Source: an uncultured Caulobacter sp. (lineage in GTDB: Bacteria; Pseudomonadota; Alphaproteobacteria; Caulobacterales; Caulobacteraceae). From it: a DNA stretch of 57,524 bases. The notes below the pieces were generated by a model. It made no database searches. It worked only from the letters and a program-made list of their open reading frames with translations, and had not been told where the DNA came from. Positions 9,266 to 16,047 of the stretch are shown in pieces (positions within the stretch are counted from its first letter, which is position 1; each line of letters begins with the position of its first letter). The DNA is taken from NCBI RefSeq assembly GCF_947036865.1, contig NZ_CAMQSF010000022.1:1-57524 (forward strand), given 5' to 3'. Made by a program: the position numbers and the translations under genes.

Positions 9266-11347
9266 ATGCCGAACAGGCTGGCCCAACAGGAACATCGGCG
9301 CCAGGTCGCCACCCTGCTCAGCCTGTCCGCGGCCCTGATCGCGAGCCTCGCCTTCAGCGAATATCTGACCCGTTCGTCGCTGGGCGTCGCGGCCTTCTGG
9401 CCGGCCAACGCCCTCCTGGCCGCCGGCCTCATCACCCTTGGCGGTTCCAAGCGCGTGGCGCTGGGGGCCGTCTTTGTCGCCGCCCACCTGACGGTCGACC
9501 TGATGGTGGGCGACGGCCTCGCCCGCGCCGCGCTCTACACGACCGTCGATACGCTGGAGGCCGTGGCGATCTGGGGCCTCTGCCGGCGGTTCTGGGGCGG
9601 ACCGCCCCGCATCCGCACCTTGCGGTCCCTGGCGCTGCTGCCCGCCTTCACCACCCCCGTCGCCGCGATCGCGGCCCTGCTCTGCGCCGGCGTGCTGACC
9701 CTTTCGTCGGGCGAGCCGTTCCTGCGCAATCTGCTCGACTGGTGCCTGCGCGGGGCGCTGGGCCAGGCCGTCGCCCTGCCCGCCACGCTCGTGCTCCTGG
9801 ACGCCGAGCATCGCCGCTCGTTCCAGCGATCCTGGCGCGAGCAGCTGTCGATGATGTTCGGCGTCGGCGCGATCACCCTGCTGTGCGCGCATCCGGCCTC
9901 CGGAGCGCCTCCGTTCCTGATCTTTCCGATGGCGCTGCTGGCCGCCTATCGGCTGGGCGCGCGCGGCGCGGCTCTGGCGTCGCTGATCGTGGCGGCGATC
10001 GCCCTGCCCGTCGCCATGTCCGGCGCCTCGCCGCGCTTCAACGCCATTCTGGGCCCGACCGCCCAGGCGCGGACCATCCAGATCTTCATCCTGGTGCTGT
10101 TCTACACCTGCCTCGCCGCGGGCCTGGCGCTGGCCCAGCAGGACCGGCTGAAGCGCCTGCTTCTGCGTCGCGAACAGCTGACCCGGGCGGCGCGCGCCCG
10201 CGCCCTGGCGGCCACGGACGCCAAGACCGAGTTCCTGGCCACCATGAGCCACGAGATCCGCACGCCGCTGAACAGCGTGCTCGGCTTCGCCCAACTCCTG
10301 GCGGCGCGCGACGACCTGCCGCCCGACGCGCGGCGCCAGATCAACCTGATCGACAGCGCCGGCGCGGCCTTGCTGACCGTGGTCGACGACATTCTCGACT
10401 TCTCGCGGGTCGAAGCCGGCCTGATCGAGCTCCTGCCCCAGCCGACCTCGGCCGCCGCGCTGTTGCGCGACACCGTCGCCATCATGGCGCCCGAGGCCCG
10501 CGCCAAGGGACTTGCCCTGAAGCTCGATATCATCGACCCCGTCGAGGCCCTGCACGACCTCGACGCCGACCGCCTGCGCCAGGTGCTGATCAACCTGCTG
10601 AACAACGCCGTGAAGTTCACCGACGAGGGCCGCATCGACGCGCGCCTGATCGTCGAGGCCGGCGACGTCGAGGATCGCCTCCGGTTCGAGATCATCGACA
10701 CCGGGGTGGGCATCGAGCTCGACAAGCAGGCCCTGCTGTTCCAACGCTTCGCGCGGGCCGACAGTTCGATGAGCCGGCTGCACGGCGGCGCCGGCCTGGG
10801 CCTGGCCATCTGCCGGGCGCTGGTCGACGTGATGGGCGGCCGGATCGGCGTCGACAGCGTGCCGGGCCGCGGCTCCTGCTTCTGGATCGAGCTCACCGCG
10901 CCCACGGTCGAGCCGCTCGTCGTGGCAGAACGGCCGAAGGCCGCGACACCGGGCGCGGCCAGGATCCTGATCGTCGACGACCACCCGATCAATCTGGAGA
11001 TCGGCGTCGCGCTGCTGACCCTGGTGGGCTGCGAGGTCGACGTCGCCGAGAACGGCCAGCAGGCCGTCGATAAGGCCGCCGCCGGCGACTACGACATGAT
11101 CCTGATGGACATCCACATGCCCCGGATGGACGGCCTCCAGGCCACCCGGGCGATCAAGGCCTTGGTCGGGCCGTCGAGCCGCACCCCGATCATCGCCATG
11201 AGCGCCGACGCCCTGCCGCGCCAGGTCGAGCGCTGCTACGCCGCCGGCATGGTCGACCACATCGCCAAGCCGGTGCAGCGCGAGGTGCTCTACGCCAAGG
11301 TCGAACGCTGGCTGAACCCGCCTCCCCAGGCCGACGCCCGGGACTGA
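9266..11347 (+). CDS. MASE1-type hybrid sensor histidine kinase (copy 2)
   Basis: A 693-residue hybrid kinase with the same layout as its upstream neighbour. It has a MASE1-like membrane sensor (about residues 15-295, recognisable FWPANALLAAGL), HisKA with ATMSHEIRTPLNSVLGF (His329), HATPase with NLLNNAVKF, DTGVGI and GGAGLGLAI, and a receiver starting ILIVDDHPIN with Asp615 in MILMDIHMPRMDG. Kinase and receiver parts are clearly closer between the two copies than the sensor parts, as expected for a tandem duplication followed by sensor divergence. The start is uncertain. ATG 9266 follows GGGGAC, while 9227 would add 13 residues. The intergenic gap is about 160 bases. Confidence 0.88.
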   Translation: MPNRLAQQEHRRQVATLLSLSAALIASLAFSEYLTRSSLGVAAFWPANALLAAGLITLGGSKRVALGAVFVAAHLTVDLMVGDGLARAALYTTVDTLEAVAIWGLCRRFWGGPPRIRTLRSLALLPAFTTPVAAIAALLCAGVLTLSSGEPFLRNLLDWCLRGALGQAVALPATLVLLDAEHRRSFQRSWREQLSMMFGVGAITLLCAHPASGAPPFLIFPMALLAAYRLGARGAALASLIVAAIALPVAMSGASPRFNAILGPTAQARTIQIFILVLFYTCLAAGLALAQQDRLKRLLLRREQLTRAARARALAATDAKTEFLATMSHEIRTPLNSVLGFAQLLAARDDLPPDARRQINLIDSAGAALLTVVDDILDFSRVEAGLIELLPQPTSAAALLRDTVAIMAPEARAKGLALKLDIIDPVEALHDLDADRLRQVLINLLNNAVKFTDEGRIDARLIVEAGDVEDRLRFEIIDTGVGIELDKQALLFQRFARADSSMSRLHGGAGLGLAICRALVDVMGGRIGVDSVPGRGSCFWIELTAPTVEPLVVAERPKAATPGAARILIVDDHPINLEIGVALLTLVGCEVDVAENGQQAVDKAAAGDYDMILMDIHMPRMDGLQATRAIKALVGPSSRTPIIAMSADALPRQVERCYAAGMVDHIAKPVQREVLYAKVERWLNPPPQADARD

Positions 11348-11432
11348 GCCGCGCGAGATATTGGGTCGGTTATCGCTTGGAACTCTCTTCGCGCGCCCCT
11401 AACTTGGCCGCGAGAAGAGGGGGAGCCCAGCC

Positions 11433-12434
11433 ATGCGTCGCCGCGCCTTTACCGCCCTGGGAGCCGCCCTGGGCCTGACCGCGATGCTGGCCGCCTGCTC
11501 GCCCGCGCCGAAGACGGACGCGCCGCCCGCCGGCGTCACCCGGCTGAAACTGGCCACCGATTGGCGCGCCGAGGCCGAGCTGGGCGGCTACTACCAGGCC
11601 CTGGCGACCGGCGAGTACAAGAAGCGCGGCCTGGACGTGACCCTGATCCAGGGCGGCCCGGCGGTGAACGTGCCCCAGCTGCTGGCCACCGGCGCGGTCG
11701 ATGTGGGCGTCGGCTCCAACAGCTTCATCGTCATGAACCTGGCCAAGGAGAACGCCCCGGTCAAAGCCGTGGCGGCCTTCATGCAGAAGGACCCTCAGGT
11801 TCTGATCGCCCACGCCGGCCAGGGGGTGAATTCGATCGCCGACATGAAGGGCCGGCCGATCCTGCTGGCCGACGCCTCGATCACGGCCTTCTGGGTCTGG
11901 CTGAAGGCCAAGTACGGCTTCACCGACGACCAGGTGCGCAAGTACAACTATTCCTCGGCCCCGTTCCTGGCCGACAAGCGCGTGATCCAGCAGGGCTACG
12001 CCACCAGCGAGCCCTATCTGATCGAGAAGGAAGGCAGGGAAAAGCCGGCGGTCTTCCTGCTGGCCGACAGCGGCTATCCCGCCTACGCCTCGATGGCCCT
12101 GGTCCCCGACAGCCTGATCGCCAAGAACCCGGCGGCCGTGAAGGCCTTCGTCGAAGCCACGGCGGCGGGCTGGAAGTCCTATCTCTACGGCGATCCCAAG
12201 CCGGGCGACGCGGCGATCCTGAAGGACAATCCGGAGATGACCCAGGACGTCCTCGACCAGGCCCGCGAGAAGATGCGGACCTACGGCATCGTCGGCAAGG
12301 ACGGCGAGATCGGCCAGATGAGCGACGCGCGCTGGGCCGAGTTCTTCAAGGTGGCTTCGGACCAGGGCGTCTATCCCAAGGACATGGACGTCAAGAAGGC
12401 CTACACGCTGCAGTTCCTGCCCAAGGGGCAGTGA
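11433..12434 (+). CDS. ABC importer substrate-binding lipoprotein, NMT1/SsuA-like
   Basis: A 333-residue periplasmic-binding lipoprotein with basic N-terminus MRRRAF and lipobox MLAAC (Cys22). It has the fold of the NMT1/THI5, SsuA and TauA group: KLATDWRAEAELGGYYQAL, GGPAVNVPQLLATGAVDVGVG, and the YATSEPYLIEKEG region. Substrates in this group include thiamine precursors, taurine, alkanesulfonates and nitrate, and the sequence does not decide between them. The HMP/pyrimidine-type (ThiY) branch is a fair guess, since the motif pattern resembles it, but no TPP riboswitch is visible in the 85-base leader. GGGGGAG precedes the ATG at 11433. It is the first gene of a four-gene importer operon. 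Confidence 0.87.
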   Translation: MRRRAFTALGAALGLTAMLAACSPAPKTDAPPAGVTRLKLATDWRAEAELGGYYQALATGEYKKRGLDVTLIQGGPAVNVPQLLATGAVDVGVGSNSFIVMNLAKENAPVKAVAAFMQKDPQVLIAHAGQGVNSIADMKGRPILLADASITAFWVWLKAKYGFTDDQVRKYNYSSAPFLADKRVIQQGYATSEPYLIEKEGREKPAVFLLADSGYPAYASMALVPDSLIAKNPAAVKAFVEATAAGWKSYLYGDPKPGDAAILKDNPEMTQDVLDQAREKMRTYGIVGKDGEIGQMSDARWAEFFKVASDQGVYPKDMDVKKAYTLQFLPKGQ

Positions 12435-12442
12435 GGCCTACG

Positions 12443-12670
12443 ATGCATCTCTCCTCCAAGCTCCAGTCCGGCCTGTTCGATTTGGCGATGGTTGGCGTAT
12501 TCGGCGGTTGGTTCGCGGCGTCGTTGAAGATGCGGAAGGTCTATCTCGGACGCTTGGGATGGCTAAGCTGGGTCGACAGCCCGCGGATCTTCTGGGGACT
12601 GTGCGCGGGACTATCGGCCCTCGCCGCCCTGTTCGCGTGGTTTCTTTTCCGGCTGATCGCGCAAGGATGA
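12443..12670 (+). CDS. Small two-helix membrane protein within the ABC importer operon
   Basis: A 75-residue open frame lies between the binding protein and the ATPase. It has two strongly hydrophobic stretches, LFDLAMVGVFGGWFAASL (about 11-28) and WGLCAGLSALAALFAWFLF (about 51-69). They are joined by a basic linker, and the chain starts at an ATG 8 bases after the preceding stop codon. Its TGA overlaps the ATPase ATG (ATGA), which argues strongly that it is translated as part of the operon. I do not recognise a family. Position suggests an accessory subunit of the importer, but this is inference. Confidence 0.7.
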   Translation: MHLSSKLQSGLFDLAMVGVFGGWFAASLKMRKVYLGRLGWLSWVDSPRIFWGLCAGLSALAALFAWFLFRLIAQG

Positions 12671-13416
12671 CGCCCTCCATCGCCAGCCTCTCCGGCGTCG
12701 AGGTCGACTACGATCGCGGCCGCGCCCTTGGCCCTGTCGACTTGGCCCTCGCGCCGGGCGAGATCGTCGCCCTGGTCGGTCCGTCCGGCTGCGGCAAGTC
12801 CACGGCCTTGCGCCTGCTGGCGGGCCTTGAACAGCCCACGCGCGGGACCGTGGTCCGCGCCGCCGGCAAGGGCGAGACCTCGGTCGTGTTCCAGGCCCCG
12901 ACCCTGGCCCCTTGGCTGTCGGCGCGGGACAATGTCGCCCTGCCGCTGGAGCTGTCGGGCCTCGCCAAGAAGGACGCCCTGGCGGCCGCCGACGAGGCGT
13001 TGCGCAAGGTCGGCCTCGGCGCCGCCCTCGCCGCCCGTCCCGCCCAGCTGTCCGGCGGCATGGCCATGCGCGCGTCCTTGGCCAGAGCGCTCGTCACCCG
13101 CCCGCGCCTGCTGCTGCTGGACGAACCCTTCGCCGCGCTGGACGAGATCACCCGCCGCGCCCTGGCCGACGACGTCCTGGCCCTCGCCGACGAGCTCAAG
13201 CCCGCCATCGTCTTCGTCACGCACAATGTCGAGGAAGCGGTCTATATGGCCGGCCGCGTGGTGGTCATGACCCCAGGACCGGGACGGATCGCCGGCGAGA
13301 TCGCGATCCCCGGTCCGATCGTCCGCCCCCCGGGCTTCCGCACCACCGAGGCCTTCCGGGCCGCCGCCGAGGCGGTCTCGAACCTGCTCGCCCGGGCGAC
13401 GGAGCGGGCGGCATGA
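12667..13416 (+). CDS. ABC importer ATPase subunit (SsuB/TauB/ThiZ-like)
   Basis: A 249-residue nucleotide-binding subunit with Walker A GPSGCGKST (about residue 40), Q-loop VVFQAPTLAPWL, signature LSGGMAMRASLARAL, Walker B LLLLDEPFAALD and H-loop VFVTHNVEEAV. This is the pattern of the nitrate, sulfonate, taurine and thiamine-precursor importer class. Start 12667 overlaps the stop of the small membrane protein (ATGA), and its own stop overlaps the permease start in the same way, so three genes are translationally coupled. It would energise transport of the ligand bound by the upstream lipoprotein. Confidence 0.9.
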   Translation: MTPSIASLSGVEVDYDRGRALGPVDLALAPGEIVALVGPSGCGKSTALRLLAGLEQPTRGTVVRAAGKGETSVVFQAPTLAPWLSARDNVALPLELSGLAKKDALAAADEALRKVGLGAALAARPAQLSGGMAMRASLARALVTRPRLLLLDEPFAALDEITRRALADDVLALADELKPAIVFVTHNVEEAVYMAGRVVVMTPGPGRIAGEIAIPGPIVRPPGFRTTEAFRAAAEAVSNLLARATERAA

Positions 13417-14171
13417 AGCGCCTCCTTGCCCCGCTGATCCTGATCGCGGTCCTGCTGGGCGGCTGGGAGCTGGCCTGCCGCGCCCTCTCGGTTCCGCCCT
13501 ATCTGCTGCCGCCCCCCAGCGCGATCGCGGCGGCCTTCGTCCAGTCCTGGCCGCTGCTGCTGGCCTCGGCCTGGGCGACGCTGTCGACGGCGCTGCTGGC
13601 CCTGGTCATCGCTAGCGTCTGCGCCTGCGCCCTGGCGCTGGCGGTCAGCCTCAACAGCTTGCTGGAGGACGCGGTCCGCCCGATCGCCGTGACCCTTCAG
13701 GTGACCCCGCTCGTGGCCATCGCGCCGCTGGTGACGATCTGGGCCGGCATCGATCATCCCGAGCGCGCGGTGATCGGCCTGGCCGCCGTCGTCGCCTTCT
13801 TCCCGATCTTCTCGGGCGCGCTGACGGGCCTGAAGGCCGTCGATCCCGACCTGGCGCGCCTGTTCGATCTTTATGGCGCGACCCCGCTCCAGCGCCTCGT
13901 CCGCCTGCGCCTGCCCTCGGCGGTTCCGGCGCTTCTGGAGGGGCATAAGGTCGCGACGGGCCTGGCGGTCATCGGGGCCGTGGTCGCCGAGTTCGTGGCC
14001 GGCTCCGGCGGCGCCCAAGGCCTGGCTTGGCGGATCCTCGAAGCCTACAACCGTCTGCAGACCGCCAAGGTGTTCGCCGCCCTGGTGACCCTGGCCGTGC
14101 TGGGCGTCGTGCTCCACGCGCTGATGGAACGGATCGAGCGTCGGCTGCTGGACTCTTGGAAAGGTCGTTAG
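13413..14171 (+). CDS. ABC importer permease subunit
   Basis: A 252-residue inner-membrane permease with about six helices. It contains the family pattern YLLPPPSAIAAAFVQSW near residue 28 and the cytoplasmic coupling loop LFDLYGATPLQRLVRLRLPSAVPALLEG. That loop is the EAA-like motif that docks on the ATPase. It belongs to the SsuC/TauC/ThiX group. The ATG at 13413 overlaps the ATPase stop by four bases. It is the last gene of the importer operon. A hydrophobic N-terminal segment begins immediately (LLAPLILIAVLLGG) and acts as the first helix. Confidence 0.9.
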   Translation: MKRLLAPLILIAVLLGGWELACRALSVPPYLLPPPSAIAAAFVQSWPLLLASAWATLSTALLALVIASVCACALALAVSLNSLLEDAVRPIAVTLQVTPLVAIAPLVTIWAGIDHPERAVIGLAAVVAFFPIFSGALTGLKAVDPDLARLFDLYGATPLQRLVRLRLPSAVPALLEGHKVATGLAVIGAVVAEFVAGSGGAQGLAWRILEAYNRLQTAKVFAALVTLAVLGVVLHALMERIERRLLDSWKGR

Positions 14172-14230
14172 CCGAAGATTAAGCCGCGCGCCCCTATCCT
14201 TGGGTAGACTTCCTCCGCCTCGGACGGTCC

Positions 14231-14842
14231 ATGCGCGCAGCCGCTCTCATCGCCGCCCTCGCCTTCGCCGCCTTGAGCGGCGCGGGTTCGGCGCGCGCTC
14301 AAAGCGACCGCGAGAGCCGCTACGGGCCCGCGCCTGAAAAGCCGCCGGTCGCCGCCGGCGCGCGGGCCTCGGGCTTCACCGGCGTCGGCTATGGCGGTCG
14401 CGCCCTGGCCTGGAGCGGCAAGCGCGAGATCGCCGCGCCCGAGCCCCAGGCCCAGGCCCAGGCCCAGGCGCCGCAACCCTGGTGGGCGCGCTCCGCCCCC
14501 TCGGCCCCGGTCCCGCCGTCGCCCCCGCAGGCCGTCCGTCCGCGAGCCGACGCGCCACAGGCGCCCGCCGCCTTGCCGCAAAGCCTCTATGACGAACCGC
14601 CGGCCACGAGCGCTTCCGTCGCCCAGACCCAGCCGCGTTTCCAACCCGGCCAGGTGGGCGCGCGCACCTATTCGGTCGGCCGCGAGTTCGGCATGACCCC
14701 CGACCCCATCCCCGCCGCCGGCCCATCGCGGATGGTGCTGATCGCGCCCCCGCCAGCGACGCAGCCCGCCGATCCGGACAAGGCGAGCGACGCGGCGGGC
14801 GGCGAGTGGTCGGCCAAGCCCGAAAAGGACAGCGGTCAATAA
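14231..14842 (+). CDS. Exported proline/alanine-rich protein of unknown function
   Basis: A 203-residue protein with a signal peptide (MRAAALIAALAFAALSGAGSARAQS, cut after ARA) and a low-complexity Pro/Ala-rich mature part. It includes a (QA)4 run encoded by nearly four CAGGCC units at 14447-14469, and proline runs such as PPSPP and IAPPPA. I recognise no domain. Its stop codon overlaps the start of the DUF2336 gene by one base (TAATG), so the two are probably co-translated. A TTAG-N7-TTAA sequence 50-60 bases upstream resembles a CtrA site with one mismatch. It may be a periplasmic spacer or envelope-associated protein, which is a guess. Confidence 0.72.
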   Translation: MRAAALIAALAFAALSGAGSARAQSDRESRYGPAPEKPPVAAGARASGFTGVGYGGRALAWSGKREIAAPEPQAQAQAQAPQPWWARSAPSAPVPPSPPQAVRPRADAPQAPAALPQSLYDEPPATSASVAQTQPRFQPGQVGARTYSVGREFGMTPDPIPAAGPSRMVLIAPPPATQPADPDKASDAAGGEWSAKPEKDSGQ

Positions 14843-15927
14843 TGCAGTCGCGCCTCCACGACCTGATCGCCCTGGCCAACGAGCCATCCAGCGCCAAGCG
14901 CCGCGAATTGCTGCGCGGCGTCACCGACATGTTCTTCCAAGGCGGCCATAACGCCGTCGAAATGGGCCTGTTCGACGAGGTCATGAGCCAGTTGGCCGGC
15001 GAGATGGAAGAGGCCGTCAAGGTCGAGCTCGCCCAACGCCTGAGCGACGCGCCGACCCCGCCGCGCGGCCTGTCGCGCACCCTGGCCTCGGACTCGATCA
15101 CCGTCGCCGCGCCGATCCTGCGCAGCTCGAACGCGCTGACCGAGGAGGACCTGCTGCACGTGGCCCGCACCCAGGGCCAGGACCATCTGCGGGCCATCTC
15201 GCAACGGACCAGCGTGTCCAGCGCCGTTTCCGACGCCATCGTCGCGCGCGGCGACGATCACACGCTGGGCGTCCTGCTTCGCAACGAGGGCGCGGTGCTG
15301 TCGCGGGCGGCGCACGAGGCCGTCGTCGACCGCGCCGCCGCCAACCCGGCGCTGCACGAGGCGGTGATCGACCGCCACAGCCTGCCGGTCGATCTGCTGA
15401 ACGAGATGTACTTCATGGTCGAGGCGCGGCTGCGCGATCGCATCATGGAGCGGAACGCCGGCGTCGATCCCGCCATGCTGGAGGCGGCTCTTTCGGCCGG
15501 CCGCAAGCGCGTCGCCGCCCAGGACGGCGCCCTGCCGCCCGACTTCGCCGAGGCCGAGAAGGAATTCCGCGCTCTGCGCGCCAAGGTGCAGATCTCGCCG
15601 CAGATGCTGGCCAATATGCTGCGCAACAAGAAGACCACCCTGTTCCTGGTCGCCCTGTCGGACTTGGCCGATGTCGACTTCCACACGGCCCGCAAGATTC
15701 TGGAGCGGCGCGAGATGGACGCCCTGGCGGTCATCTGCAAGGCGGCCGATTTCGACCGTTCGCTGTTCCTGACCTTCGCCCTGCTGATCCTCGAGCCCAC
15801 CGAGGACGTGATGGTCCGCGCCAAGGCCTATGGCGAGCTCTATGTCGCCCTGCCGCGCGAGTCGGCCCTTCGGACGATCCGCTTCTGGCGCCTGCGCCGC
15901 ACGACCGGCGACGTCGCGGCGGCCTGA
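14842..15927 (+). CDS. DUF2336-family protein
   Basis: A 361-residue soluble, largely alpha-helical protein matching the alphaproteobacterial DUF2336 family. Recognisable features are the N-terminal RRELLRGVTDMFF, the helical repeat with the RTSVSSAVSDAIVARGDD segment, and the HEAVVDRAAANPALHEAVIDRH repeats. The repeats look HEAT-like. The function of the family is not established. Start 14842 directly overlaps the stop codon of the proline-rich exported protein. There is a 120-base gap to the M16 peptidase, without an evident terminator. Confidence 0.82.
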   Translation: MQSRLHDLIALANEPSSAKRRELLRGVTDMFFQGGHNAVEMGLFDEVMSQLAGEMEEAVKVELAQRLSDAPTPPRGLSRTLASDSITVAAPILRSSNALTEEDLLHVARTQGQDHLRAISQRTSVSSAVSDAIVARGDDHTLGVLLRNEGAVLSRAAHEAVVDRAAANPALHEAVIDRHSLPVDLLNEMYFMVEARLRDRIMERNAGVDPAMLEAALSAGRKRVAAQDGALPPDFAEAEKEFRALRAKVQISPQMLANMLRNKKTTLFLVALSDLADVDFHTARKILERREMDALAVICKAADFDRSLFLTFALLILEPTEDVMVRAKAYGELYVALPRESALRTIRFWRLRRTTGDVAAA

Positions 15928-16047
15928 AGGGCGGGGTTTCGTCTCCCCCCTAAGCGCTAAGGCCAAAAGCCGCCTACCTCGCGCCTTGCGTGCGCCATGC
16001 GAGACGGCCAAGGTGCCGGCCTTGTTCTCTCCTGCCCTGGATTCTCG

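Noticed and set aside
11348..11432. Possible TPP riboswitch before the NMT1-like importer
   Set aside because: The leader is too short (85 bases) and lacks the conserved CTGAGA-type core.
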